From UBA8231 sp036011085 (GTDB taxonomy: Bacteria; Latescibacterota; UBA2968; UBA8231): DNA of 64,000 nucleotides. Numbering within the stretch: position 1 is the first letter of the stretch; every line of letters begins with the position of its first letter. The DNA lies in assembly GCA_036011085.1 (NCBI GenBank), contig DASCMS010000073.1, positions 1 to 64,000 on the forward strand, in the 5' to 3' direction. A model generated the notes under the pieces. It searched no databases and had not been told where the DNA came from. It worked only from the letters and a program-made list of their open reading frames with translations. Positions 8,755-17,887 of the stretch are shown here, piece by piece. Both the position numbers and the translations under genes were made by a program.

Positions 8755-9579
8755 ATGGTCCGAAAACTGCTAATCGCCGGCGCTGTCATGGGGCTGTCCC
8801 TTGGCGCCGTTCAAGCTCAGGATGACATGATGGGTGACCACCCTCCCGGCCCCGAGGTGATCCTCGCTCCGCCGGAAGGCTTCGAGCCGCCCGAGGACAT
8901 GCCACCCCCGCCGATGACGGGGGATCCGGAGGCGGACAAGGAGGCGATGCTCGCCACCTTCTTTGAACTCATGGACGCCGACGGCAGTGGCGACATCGAC
9001 GCTGAAGAGTTCGGTGCCTGGGTACGCGACTTTCACATGCCGCCGCCACCTGAGGGCGAAGGCCCGCCGCCGCCAGAGGGTGACATGCCCCCGCCAGGGG
9101 GTGAAGGCCCGCCACCCGGAGGTGAAGGTCCGCCGCCCGGAGACGACATGGGTGAGATGGATGGCATATTGCGCGCCGGCGAAGGAGACCTCGCCGATCT
9201 GAACATCGCCCCTGAGTGCTCGGACGAGATGCGCGACAGTGAGTTGACACCACAGGCCGAGGGTGTCCCCTGCGGCGACCGTGAAGGCAATCTCCTCTTC
9301 CGTACGGTCTGCAACATGCCGGGGTATGATTCGGTCGCTATCAGCCTGCCCGACGGTCGTGAGGCCGCCTGCTTCGGTCTGGAAGCCCTGCGCGGTGAGA
9401 TCGGCTTCGAGATCGTCAATGAAGACGACGGCTCCGTCGCCTTCGACACCACCTGGGGCAAAGAGGCGTACAAGGGGCTCATCCTGGTCGGACCTGCCGT
9501 GTACCAGATCAAGTCGACGGGTGGCTCGCCGGATGGCGCTGTGACGCTCAAGTTCGTCGACACCGACGCGGGTATGTAG
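8755..9579 (+). CDS. Secreted single EF-hand protein with Pro/Gly/Glu-rich linker
   Basis: The product is 274 residues. A signal peptide (VRKLLIAGAVMGLSLGAVQA) is followed by an acidic Pro-rich region and one canonical EF-hand loop, DADGSGDIDAEEF, near residues 74-86. A low-complexity stretch with repeated GEGPPPG units follows (21-nt DNA repeats near 9040-9140). The C-terminal half (about 140-274) is an unfamiliar, probably beta-rich domain with four Cys. Calcium binding outside the cytoplasm is inferred. ATG 8755 is chosen because GGAGGT lies 4 nt upstream (8745-8750) and it gives the signal peptide; the frame opens earlier at 8704. Confidence 0.8.
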   Translation: MVRKLLIAGAVMGLSLGAVQAQDDMMGDHPPGPEVILAPPEGFEPPEDMPPPPMTGDPEADKEAMLATFFELMDADGSGDIDAEEFGAWVRDFHMPPPPEGEGPPPPEGDMPPPGGEGPPPGGEGPPPGDDMGEMDGILRAGEGDLADLNIAPECSDEMRDSELTPQAEGVPCGDREGNLLFRTVCNMPGYDSVAISLPDGREAACFGLEALRGEIGFEIVNEDDGSVAFDTTWGKEAYKGLILVGPAVYQIKSTGGSPDGAVTLKFVDTDAGM

Positions 9580-9620
9580 CGCCAGCGGCATCTGAACTTC
9601 TACTGCAGTAGAGTTGACCT

Positions 9621-9653
9621 GGGCCGGTCCTCTTCGTGAGGACCGGCCCTTTC
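9621..9653 (+). terminator. Intrinsic terminator after the EF-hand gene
   Basis: A 12-bp perfect stem (GGGCCGGTCCTC at 9621-9632, GAGGACCGGCCC at 9638-9649) with a TTCGT loop is followed by a short T-run. It lies 42 nt after the stop codon. Confidence 0.9.
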
Positions 9654-9802
9654 TGTGCCTGCCACCCGTGGCTGGCGCCTCCTTGCGGTGCGCCATCTGC
9701 AGGGAAACTTCGTAGCTTCAACTACCCGGGCAGCCGGACATCGTTCTGGATGGCGCCAGCGGACGTCGAACCCAACATGAACGAACAACCGTAAGGAACC
9801 CC

Positions 9803-10591
9803 GTGAAAGTCCTGCTCGTCGAAGACGCCGAAGGCATGCGCAAGATCGTCGGCTCCATGCTGCGCAGCATGGGCTTCGATGACGTTCTCACTGCCAGCGA
9901 CGGCAAGGAGGCGCTGCAGATTCTGGAGGCGATGGACGTAGGTCTGCTGCTGACAAACTGGTCCATGCCTGTCATGGACGGCCTGGAGCTGGTCCGGGAG
10001 GCACGCGCCCAGCCCTGGAACACCACTTTGCCGATCGTCATGTTCTCCTCAAAAGCCTCGCGGGCCGACATCGTCGTTGCCATGGAAGCTGGCGTTGACG
10101 GGTACGTTGCCAAACCCTTCGCCCCCGTCCAGCTGCGTGAGCAGATCGCCTACGTTCTGGGGCGGCAGGCCAAGAAGCGCATTCAGCATGTTACCGGGGG
10201 ACTCGATCGCCTCAAGGGCGGAGATGAGCATCCACTGCTCATAGTCGGCGAGAAGGCCGTTCAGCCTCGGCATCTGGAACGTGCCGAAAACCGAGAGGTC
10301 CTTGGCTTTCTCGATCGGGCCGTCTCCGCCGTGAGTGCCATCAATGGCGATTCCGACCCGCCCCTGATCGGCCTGACCGCCAGCGACGATTCATGCTCGG
10401 TCATCCGCCTGATGCGAAGCGTCGGCCCTCGTGCCAAGGCGGTGTTGGTGAATGCCAAGATGTCCGGCGGCATCACCCTGGCTCGCCTGACAGCGGTCAA
10501 CAAGAGGTTTGACGTGGACGTCTTCGTTACGTGCGACCAGAAATCGGAGATTCCTGAGAAGATCCGCTCCGGTATGGGCCGTCTCCTCTGA
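9803..10591 (+). CDS. Response-regulator-like protein with Asn at the phosphorylation site
   Basis: The product is 262 residues. Residues 1-125 are a CheY-like receiver: KVLLVEDAEGMRK (acidic pair E7/D8), PVMDGLEL, VMFSSKAS and YVAKPF (K104). The phosphoacceptor position in TNWSMP is Asn52 (AAC at 9956-9958) where Asp is expected, so it is probably a pseudo-receiver. Residues about 140-262 are an uncharacterised alpha/beta-looking region. The start is GTG with AAGGA at 9793-9797. Its last 200 bp overlap the FapA-like ORF on the other strand, and the C-terminus may be truncated at that junction. Confidence 0.78.
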   Translation: MKVLLVEDAEGMRKIVGSMLRSMGFDDVLTASDGKEALQILEAMDVGLLLTNWSMPVMDGLELVREARAQPWNTTLPIVMFSSKASRADIVVAMEAGVDGYVAKPFAPVQLREQIAYVLGRQAKKRIQHVTGGLDRLKGGDEHPLLIVGEKAVQPRHLERAENREVLGFLDRAVSAVSAINGDSDPPLIGLTASDDSCSVIRLMRSVGPRAKAVLVNAKMSGGITLARLTAVNKRFDVDVFVTCDQKSEIPEKIRSGMGRLL

Positions 10592-12325
10592 GCCGATCCG
10601 CTTGGCCACCACCTGTTTCCCGGCCATGACCTCGCCGCCGAAGATGGACCCCGCCCGGTCACCGCCCCCCTCCTCGACAGTCACAGTACCACCTGCACGG
10701 ACGATGGCGTTGTAGATGTACGACCCTACCGTCAGGTCACCGTGCGCTGTGACCGTACTGTTCTGGACCATCTTGGTCTCGACGTTGCCGGAGCTGGTGA
10801 CCCGGGTCGTGTCGCCGAAGACGCCGTTGGCGATAACGACGTCCCCGGCGGCTGTCACCTCGCATCCTGGCTCCAGAACGCCGCCGATGGTAACTGAGCC
10901 CCCGGATTTCACCTTGAACTCGGACTTCACGGAACCACCAATCTCGACGTTCATCGGCAGGTCGATGTTGCCGGTCTCGTAGTCGACGTCGCCGCTGATG
11001 GTGTAGACCGGCTGCACCTCGATCGTGTCGCCGGTGACGCTGATGGCGCCGTCGATGTCGCTGTAGAATACCGTCGTTCCATCCTCGCTCTTGGCGGTAA
11101 CGTTTTCGCCGGCGCCGATCTGCTTGTCCTCACCATCCTTCGCCGGTGATTCCGTCCCGACCACGTCGGAGCCAGGCTTTCCCTGCGTCGCCGGCACGAT
11201 CTTGCCAATCAGCTGTCCTGCGGCAACGCCGATGTTGGCGTTGCGCTCGCGGTAGTCGATGCTGCCATCGGGCCGGACCGCGCCGGCTCGTTTGGATGGA
11301 TCAAAGTCGAAATCGACATGTGTGTCTTCGCCATCTTTGGGGTCGATGCCGGACGCCAGGAGTACGGCACGGGCCTCGGTCGCCGCAGGCCAGTCGGCGC
11401 ACATGCTGTCGATTGCCTCGCCGTCAATACCGTGAGTCACCCCCGCCGCGTCCAGTGCGCCACTGACCCACTCGGGCTCGTAGGACTCGTGACGCAGCAG
11501 TTCGGGAAAATGGATGAAGTATGCCTTGGTCGACTCCTCGCCAACCCAGACCGGCGGAACCACTGTGAAGCAGTCTCCGACACGATGCAGATACCCGAAC
11601 ACCTCGGACTCCACGTGGTCTCCTTCGAGACGCGTGTGGCCGCCCGCCTCGATGACGACCGCCTCGCCCGGGTCTGTCAACGGTTGCCCGAGCAGGTCCT
11701 TGCCGGGTGTACCCTCGGTGGGAGGAATGACGCGGGCGATGATCTGCCCGGGGGTGACGGTGACCCCCGAGACCTCGGCGCCGACGACCTCGTCCAGGTC
11801 AGTGCGTGCCAGAATGGCCACAAAGTCGGTTGCCAGAGCGGGTGCGAGGGTATCGAGGTGACCCTCGATGCACTCGAGTTCGACTCGCCCGTCCTCGCCG
11901 GGCTCGGCCGGTGTACCGTGGGCGATGGGAAAGGAGCCACGCACGGCATCGGCCTCCGCCTGCTTGATCAGCTGACGCAGTACCTTGCCGTCGAAGTGCC
12001 CCTGCAGTTCGAACACGTGCCCCAGGTCACGTGCCAGTTCGGTCGCGGTGAAATCCAGCCTGTTGAGCGCAATCGCCGTGAGCGTCGCCTGCTGGCGACT
12101 CTCGGAGACCTCGACAACAGCCCAGGCCCGTTGCCCCTCGCCGAAGGTCCTGGCCCCCTCGTCGGGTGGAATGGTCTCATCCTCGGCCGCGACACTAGAG
12201 GAGGATTCCTCCGCCGTCGAGGCATCCTCTTCGCCGGGACTGTCTTCTGGCGAAACTTCATCCGGCTGGACCGTGCTGGTCACCAGCCTTCGAGGTCGTC
12301 GCTGCTCCCGTTTCTTTGCCGACAT
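10391..12325 (-). CDS. FapA/DUF342 family protein, C-terminus doubtful
   Basis: The 644-residue ORF has a charged, disordered N-terminus (1-60) and an N-terminal FapA-like region. A DUF342 beta-solenoid follows, rich in G-x-V-x-x-G turns (ISGDVDYETGNIDLPMNVEI, GGSVTIGGVLEPGCEVTAAG, SIFGGEVMAGKQVVAKRIGS). Family members act in polar flagellar assembly or as bactofilin-like scaffolds. From about residue 580 on (below 10590) the sequence is antisense to the receiver protein and loses family character, so the real 3' end is probably missing. It lies 22 nt downstream of the porin gene. Confidence 0.72.
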   Translation of the reverse strand: MSAKKREQRRPRRLVTSTVQPDEVSPEDSPGEEDASTAEESSSSVAAEDETIPPDEGARTFGEGQRAWAVVEVSESRQQATLTAIALNRLDFTATELARDLGHVFELQGHFDGKVLRQLIKQAEADAVRGSFPIAHGTPAEPGEDGRVELECIEGHLDTLAPALATDFVAILARTDLDEVVGAEVSGVTVTPGQIIARVIPPTEGTPGKDLLGQPLTDPGEAVVIEAGGHTRLEGDHVESEVFGYLHRVGDCFTVVPPVWVGEESTKAYFIHFPELLRHESYEPEWVSGALDAAGVTHGIDGEAIDSMCADWPAATEARAVLLASGIDPKDGEDTHVDFDFDPSKRAGAVRPDGSIDYRERNANIGVAAGQLIGKIVPATQGKPGSDVVGTESPAKDGEDKQIGAGENVTAKSEDGTTVFYSDIDGAISVTGDTIEVQPVYTISGDVDYETGNIDLPMNVEIGGSVKSEFKVKSGGSVTIGGVLEPGCEVTAAGDVVIANGVFGDTTRVTSSGNVETKMVQNSTVTAHGDLTVGSYIYNAIVRAGGTVTVEEGGGDRAGSIFGGEVMAGKQVVAKRIGSEETAHTGADLLRNLRFLVARNEDVHVKPLVDRCQASQGDAAGHLGIHQHRLGTRADASHQADDRA

Positions 12326-12347
12326 GTAGAACTGACGTTCCGTACGC

Positions 12348-13829
12348 TCAGAAGCGAACGAGCAGTTGCATCCAGGTCTTGAAGGCAGGATCCTCGCCTC
12401 CGCTACGCAGCTTCATGCCGTCGCCCGGCACGAAGATCGAACCGCCCCAGTGATACTCAGTGACCTCGTTGTAGTCCCACGTAACCACCGCATCCGCCTC
12501 CTGGCCGAGGGCCTTGTCTCCCACCGTGTCCTCCACGAGGACGAAGTTGTGCAGGTGCAGGCCGACGCGCACCGTTTTCGACGCCGACATCTCCCCTGCC
12601 AGACGGACGTCCATGAGCCCGCCGTTGTCAGTGTCGTTGGGAAGAGCCTTGAACAGATCCATGAACCCTAAGAAGGTATGCCGATTTCCAAACAGATTGT
12701 CAAAGGCCTCCTGATCGCCGTCTCCTGCCGTACCGTCCCCTGAGTAGAGATCCACTCCCAGGCGCAGCTCCGGTTGGGTCCACGAAGGCCCGTGGTAACG
12801 AACCGTGGCCACGCCCATCCAGGCGAAGACATCCTGGTCCCCCTCCTCGCCCGTCTGCAGAGCTCCCTCCAGATCGTAGCCGAACAGGTGTCCGGTCTCA
12901 CCCGTCGTCGAGCCGGTGAAGCGTGTTCCTCCCGTGAGCCGGAGCAGCCTCTCACCGCCGGCGTTCTTGTCCTGCTCGACGAGAAGGTAGGGACCGGCAT
13001 GGTGGCCCGGTGCCAGGCGCAGGTGGCTCCACACGCCGAAGAGGTTCCGATCTATGGTGCCCTTCTCGTCCAGCTTCGCGGTGAAACCATCGACCCAGTT
13101 CGACTCACCCAGACGCAGGACCATGGCGTCGTAGGCGCGGGGTGTGTTGCCCCAGTTCCCCGGCCCCAGCAGCCGACGACCTCCGTACACCAGTTCCTGC
13201 CGGCCGAGGCGCAGGCGCAGCGGTTTGCCGAAGACCTCCTGCAGCTCGGCGTACGCCAGGTGAAAGTCGACCTGGTCGCCGCTGGCATCGGAAGGGCCGA
13301 ACTCCGAACCCCAGACGCGGCTGTCCTGCACTTCGACGATGACCCGCGTATCGTGCCGCGGATTGCCGGTGATGCGGACCTTCGTGCGCAGCAGCTGGCG
13401 CACATCGGCGTCCCCGGAACTGAAATCAGTGTCGCCCCATTCCAACCGCGACCGCGTGTTGCCCTGGATATCGAACCTGGCATCCTCCGCCGTCAGACGC
13501 TCACGTGCCATGGCCTGCCGCAGGCGGTCGATCTCCTCGCGCAGAATCCGCAGTTCCGCCGCCAGTTCCTCCGCCGTCATGCCCCCGATGGAGCCGTCGG
13601 CCAGCGCCATCAGTTCGTCGCGTGGCTCCTCACCGAGTACGCCCTTCAGCAGACGGAGCTCCCGGCGCAGTTCTGCCTTCTTGCGATCGACCTCCTGGCG
13701 CAGGTCCTGCAGTTCTTTGAGTTGCGCGACGGTGTTGTCCTGCGCCGGTACCGGTGTGGGTGTCCCCGCCCAGGACAGGGCAAGGGAGAAGATGAAGACA
13801 CGGGTCACAACCCTGGCATGGCGTATCAC
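12348..13829 (-). CDS. AlgE-like outer-membrane porin with N-terminal coiled coil
   Basis: From the GTG at 13829 the product is 493 residues: a signal peptide ending PVPAQ, then a coiled coil (ELQDLRQEVDRKKAELRREL, about residues 35-120). A beta-barrel of the alginate-export type follows (QLLRTKVRITGNP, YAELQEVFGKPLRLRLGRQE, GPGNWGNTPRAYDAM). It ends in LLVRF, with the C-terminal Phe typical of outer-membrane barrels. The coiled coil may span the periplasm. The frame is open to 13898, but that would overlap the upstream gene and precede the signal peptide. Transport substrate is unknown. Confidence 0.78.
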   Translation of the reverse strand: MIRHARVVTRVFIFSLALSWAGTPTPVPAQDNTVAQLKELQDLRQEVDRKKAELRRELRLLKGVLGEEPRDELMALADGSIGGMTAEELAAELRILREEIDRLRQAMARERLTAEDARFDIQGNTRSRLEWGDTDFSSGDADVRQLLRTKVRITGNPRHDTRVIVEVQDSRVWGSEFGPSDASGDQVDFHLAYAELQEVFGKPLRLRLGRQELVYGGRRLLGPGNWGNTPRAYDAMVLRLGESNWVDGFTAKLDEKGTIDRNLFGVWSHLRLAPGHHAGPYLLVEQDKNAGGERLLRLTGGTRFTGSTTGETGHLFGYDLEGALQTGEEGDQDVFAWMGVATVRYHGPSWTQPELRLGVDLYSGDGTAGDGDQEAFDNLFGNRHTFLGFMDLFKALPNDTDNGGLMDVRLAGEMSASKTVRVGLHLHNFVLVEDTVGDKALGQEADAVVTWDYNEVTEYHWGGSIFVPGDGMKLRSGGEDPAFKTWMQLLVRF

Positions 13830-13848
13830 GATGTTCGTCCTGTCGGTA

Positions 13849-16224
13849 TCAATCGCCGGCGGCCCCGCCCTGGCACGCGCCATCCATGGCACGTACAAGG
13901 GAAGAGGTCAGGCGGTCGGTGTGGATGACGGTTCCGGTTTGGCGGTCGATCTGGCCGAATTGCAGAACCCCGGTCGGGCATGACTCGACGCAGGCCGAGC
14001 AACGCACACACTGGGGGTCGGCCATGGCCAGGCCCTTGTTGGCAAAGTTCATGATATCGATCCCCTGATGACACACAGAGGTGCACAGATTACAGGAGAT
14101 GCACTTTTTCTTGTCCCCCAGAATACGAAAACGGCTAAAGCGTGCGTAGATGTGCATCAGGGCTGCCAGGGGACAGGCAAAGCGGCACCACATGCGCCCG
14201 CTGAACCAGAAGTAGGCTCCATAGCCGATCACCCCGGCCAGCAGCAGGTCCACCACGTAGCTGTAGTTGAGCGGCACACCACCGATACTCCAGCCCCACA
14301 ACAGGCCTTCGTGAAACTTCTGCATCCCCTGACCGATATCGCTGCCGGGAACAACCCAGGCGACGACACGAGTCAGCAACAGGATGATGCAGATCGCCAA
14401 TATCGCCTGCCCCAGCATGTTCCAGCGGTTCCAACGGGCCCCGTGCAGCATCTTGTGACGCTGGCTGTCACCCAATGTCTCTGCCAGGGCCCCGCAGGAA
14501 CAGACCCACCCGCAATAGGCACCCTTGCCCCAGAAAAAGATGATCAGTGGCAGAACGACAAAGCTCTGCACGAGGCTGACGACAAGCCAGGCCGCCAGTG
14601 GTTCATGGGTGAAGACGTTCCACACGAACAGCGGCCACGCCAGCACAAAGCCGAAGGCACGCCAGTACTCACGCCCGTGATCGTAGGCCGCCTCGGGGAA
14701 GAAGGCGTCGGCGAAAGTCCTGCCGATGCCGGCGTCGAAGCAGCCGCTGTTGCCCATCCAGGGCAGTACGATATACGGCAGCAGGAAGAGCGGCACGAGC
14801 TGAAAGGCTGCCAGACTTGCCGTCTGCCATTTGACGTAGGGCGTACGTCGGCGACGCACCCGGCGGACGCCGAAGAAGACAACGAGGGCGCAGTAGGCCA
14901 TGCTGTAGTAGAACCCCGGTTTGCCCAGGTTGTAGGCGAACAGACCCCACAGACTTGTCGCCCCCGCGAATCCGCCCTCCAGCAGGCCGGGAATGTTGAA
15001 GGGGAACCACTCCCCTTTCTTGAACAACTGGGTGAGCGGTCCACCCGATTTCCAGTTGTAGATGAACAGACAGAAGGCCATGAACGCGCCGAGACCAGCC
15101 CAGTGGATGGAGCGCATCTCGCCACGGATGTTGACGCCGGAGCGCCGGAAGAAGTCCAGGGGAGGCTCGCGGCCGACCATCGTCAGTACGGCCTCGTTGG
15201 CCAGCTCCATCTGCGTCCCGCCCGCGTCAGACAGGATCACGTTATCGTCGCTGATGGCCTGCACCGATGAGGCCATCTTCATCGTCACGGTCCCTGGCTT
15301 TCGCCCCTCCTCCAGGAAAGGGCCAGCGGATGTGGTAACCCGCTCCGAGGTCGGTGTGTCCACCGACACGTCGGCCATGGGATCGGGCGCCAGTTGCTGC
15401 AGGCGCTCGATATTCTCGGGCTTGGGCCGGGAGAACTCCGCCTTGCGGTAGGACAGCGTCACGTGGCCCCCGGCGCAGGCCAGCGCGATGGCGGCCTCCA
15501 TGGCGCTGGCCCCACCGCCGACTACGAGGACCTCCTGACCGTCGTAGTCCCTGGGATCGTGCAGACGGTTGGAAACCTTGCCGAGGTCCTCTCCGGGTAC
15601 GCCGAGTGTACGGAAGTTCCCGGACCGGCCGATGCCGACGATGACCCGCTGGGCCCGCAGGTTGTCACCCTCTGAAATCACGATGTCGAAGCCGTCACCG
15701 CAGCGGTCGACCCGGTCGGCGCGCACGATGCGGGGCTCGATCCCCCGCCCCAGAGTCTGCGCCTTCAGTTCGGCGACCAGAGGTTCCTTCACCTGTTCGG
15801 TGAACTGCAGCGTACCGGCGGGAACCATATCCCTCGGGTAGGCGAAGATCTGCTTGCCCTTGGGGAAATTGACCACTGTCGAGAATGGCTCCGTCCCTTC
15901 CAGGATTTCGAAGGACAGACCGGCGTCGCGTGCCGCCAGGGCCGCCGCCATGCCGGATACGCCGGCACCGATGATGACCAGGTCGAGTCCCGGTCCCTTT
16001 GCCGGTTGGAAGGAGCTGTCGGCGACGATATCGGTCACAGCTCTGGCGCCGCTGTCCGAAGAGAACTTCAGCAGCGGCACTCCCGTCAGATCGCCGGTGA
16101 TGTAGAGTCCCGGAACATTGCTTCGATAGCGCTCGTCGACTTCTGGCAGCCTCTCCACGGTACCGGCGGGCCAGCGACCGTGGAGCCATCGGGCGTATCG
16201 GGAAAGGATCGATGCCATACGCAT
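13849..16224 (-). CDS. FAD/NAD(P) oxidoreductase fused to NapH/NosR-like polyferredoxin membrane domain
   Basis: The 791-residue protein joins three parts. A thioredoxin-reductase-like flavoprotein has dinucleotide motifs DLVIIGAGVSGMAAA near residue 85 and VLVVGGGASAMEAA near 230. A polytopic membrane segment (about 365-690) carries CGWVCSCGALAETLG and CRFACPLAALMH. Two C-terminal [4Fe-4S] ferredoxin clusters follow (CISCNLCTSVCHQG, CVRCSACVESCPTG). It should move electrons between NAD(P)H or a quinol and a membrane partner; the acceptor is unknown. I start it at ATG 16224 (16218 also possible) because a terminator occupies 16235-16267. It overlaps the open frame of the porin downstream. Confidence 0.85.
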   Translation of the reverse strand: MRMASILSRYARWLHGRWPAGTVERLPEVDERYRSNVPGLYITGDLTGVPLLKFSSDSGARAVTDIVADSSFQPAKGPGLDLVIIGAGVSGMAAALAARDAGLSFEILEGTEPFSTVVNFPKGKQIFAYPRDMVPAGTLQFTEQVKEPLVAELKAQTLGRGIEPRIVRADRVDRCGDGFDIVISEGDNLRAQRVIVGIGRSGNFRTLGVPGEDLGKVSNRLHDPRDYDGQEVLVVGGGASAMEAAIALACAGGHVTLSYRKAEFSRPKPENIERLQQLAPDPMADVSVDTPTSERVTTSAGPFLEEGRKPGTVTMKMASSVQAISDDNVILSDAGGTQMELANEAVLTMVGREPPLDFFRRSGVNIRGEMRSIHWAGLGAFMAFCLFIYNWKSGGPLTQLFKKGEWFPFNIPGLLEGGFAGATSLWGLFAYNLGKPGFYYSMAYCALVVFFGVRRVRRRRTPYVKWQTASLAAFQLVPLFLLPYIVLPWMGNSGCFDAGIGRTFADAFFPEAAYDHGREYWRAFGFVLAWPLFVWNVFTHEPLAAWLVVSLVQSFVVLPLIIFFWGKGAYCGWVCSCGALAETLGDSQRHKMLHGARWNRWNMLGQAILAICIILLLTRVVAWVVPGSDIGQGMQKFHEGLLWGWSIGGVPLNYSYVVDLLLAGVIGYGAYFWFSGRMWCRFACPLAALMHIYARFSRFRILGDKKKCISCNLCTSVCHQGIDIMNFANKGLAMADPQCVRCSACVESCPTGVLQFGQIDRQTGTVIHTDRLTSSLVRAMDGACQGGAAGD

Positions 16225-16234
16225 CAACCGTACG

Positions 16235-16267
16235 AAAAGGGCGCCCACCTCGAAAGGCGGGCGCCCT
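16235..16267 (-). terminator. Intrinsic terminator after the DUF3179 gene
   Basis: On the minus strand a 12-bp stem (16256-16267 with 16238-16249, one G-U pair) with a 6-nt loop is followed by TTTT (16238-16235). It lies about 50 nt after the DUF3179 stop codon and just before the oxidoreductase start, separating the two transcription units. Confidence 0.85.
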
Positions 16268-16315
16268 ATCCTGGGCCGCTGCGTCACCCAGGGATCAACT
16301 TGCTGCGGTGGCTCC

Positions 16316-17767
16316 TTACCGCGTCAGCGTCATACGCCGACTCTCCGAGTACCCCGCGGTTTCCATCTCCAGATGGTACAGGTAGGTGCCGCTGGCGATG
16401 CGGCGGCCGGCGTCATCGGTACCGTCCCACGTCACGTCATAGAACCCCGCCCGGTGCGTGCCCTCAGCCAGAGACCGGACCAGTTGGCCCGCCGTGTTGT
16501 AGATCTGCAGGGACATCTGCCCGTCGATGGGCAGCGTGAAGCGGATCCGCGTGTCCGGGTTGAAGGGATTGGGGAAATTCTGCGTCAGCTCAAAACCGTC
16601 TGGCACCGCAGCCCCCGCCGGCTCAAGCACTGCGGTCATCTCGGGAGGGGCCTCGATGATCCCGTCGCCGATCTCCCACACCGTCGTCTTCTGCCAGTAC
16701 GTGCTCCAGGCAAACCACATCGAGTTGTGCGCCGGCAGCTGGGTCAGTTTCTGTCCGACCAGTGGTCCGGAGATGGCATTGCCCAGTATGTCCCAGCGGC
16801 TGCGGGTCTCCACGTCCATGAACTCCACCGGCAGATGTCCCTCGGCCTCGACCTGATAAAAGGTGAGAAGTTGTCCGCCCACATTGCGGTCGTACGGGAT
16901 CGAGGTGCGGGAAGCCAGATCAAAGACAACGAGCAGCTCCTGACCGCCAAGCGTGTCGTTGACCACAGCCTGGGGCGCCATGTCAGCGAACGGGTAGGCG
17001 CGCAGGGCTTCGCCGACGCAGATGCCGGTGACCACTTCCTTGGCGAAATAGGTCGTCAGATCCGGCCGTCCCGTAGACAGTGGGGCGATGAAATAGCCAT
17101 CGTTGGTGCGGTAGTCGCTGTAGGGATACACGCCGAAACGATCGGGGTTCTGGTAGTTATCGCTCTGCGATTTCGAGTAGCGCTCCAGTCCCGTACCGAA
17201 CTGGGCCACCTGGGCCTCGGGATACATCATCTTCCACATCTTGAAGGTCGTTTCGATGGCCGGCATCAGCTCGAGGCGTTCCCCTTTGAACCGACCGTTG
17301 ATTCCGGTGAAGATCATCTGTGGATACAGTGTCTCGTTATCTCGCCGATCGTACATCACGAGGTTGGAGTTGATCAGCAGGCCGGACACACCGAACTCGA
17401 TCTGCTCTCCGTCGTCGCTGGTGGCGTTGAAGACCTGGGGAGTACCGGTCAAGGGACACAGCGTGACGCTGATGAACTCGCCACCGATCTCATCGTTCAC
17501 GATCTCGTGCCACCAACCCAGGTTTTCGGGGTAGGTCTTGGCAACGCCGTTGTGTACGACGCCGACCACGAGATCCTGGTCGCGCACCCATGTGGCCTCG
17601 TCGGCAGGTATGAATTGGGGATTTGTCATAGCCGGGATGCCATCCCGCCCCGGACCTCCCGAGAGCAGGTGATCGGTCATCTGTCCGATATCGGAGAACT
17701 GATCGAAGACGCTGGCCGCCGCCGGTAGCGCTGCCAGCAACAGTGCCGCAGTTCTGAGAACTCTCAT
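16316..17767 (-). CDS. DUF3179 protein with C-terminal sorting/FlgD-like domain
   Basis: The 483-residue secreted protein has a signal peptide (VLRTAALLLAALPAAAS). A DUF3179 domain (about 30-380) carries family motifs such as NPQFIPADEATWV, VTLCPLTGTPQVFN and GLLINSNLVMYDR. A C-terminal beta-sandwich begins QNFPNPFNPDTRIRFTLP and ends in an SRRMTLTR strand. This tail type marks surface or secreted proteins (type IX-like secretion or FlgD-type Ig) in FCB-group bacteria and their relatives. The function of DUF3179 is not established. It is divergent from the ECF sigma gene and ends at an intrinsic terminator. Confidence 0.85.
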   Translation of the reverse strand: MRVLRTAALLLAALPAAASVFDQFSDIGQMTDHLLSGGPGRDGIPAMTNPQFIPADEATWVRDQDLVVGVVHNGVAKTYPENLGWWHEIVNDEIGGEFISVTLCPLTGTPQVFNATSDDGEQIEFGVSGLLINSNLVMYDRRDNETLYPQMIFTGINGRFKGERLELMPAIETTFKMWKMMYPEAQVAQFGTGLERYSKSQSDNYQNPDRFGVYPYSDYRTNDGYFIAPLSTGRPDLTTYFAKEVVTGICVGEALRAYPFADMAPQAVVNDTLGGQELLVVFDLASRTSIPYDRNVGGQLLTFYQVEAEGHLPVEFMDVETRSRWDILGNAISGPLVGQKLTQLPAHNSMWFAWSTYWQKTTVWEIGDGIIEAPPEMTAVLEPAGAAVPDGFELTQNFPNPFNPDTRIRFTLPIDGQMSLQIYNTAGQLVRSLAEGTHRAGFYDVTWDGTDDAGRRIASGTYLYHLEMETAGYSESRRMTLTR

Positions 17768-17887
17768 CTCTCGTGTCCCTTTCCCTCTTCGGGATGTCCC
17801 ATTCTCTGTAAAAGAAACGTCGATTGTCCCGCCGAGGCGGTGAACAATTCACGGACGCCCGGTGCCGTCCAGGAGTAATGTTGCACC

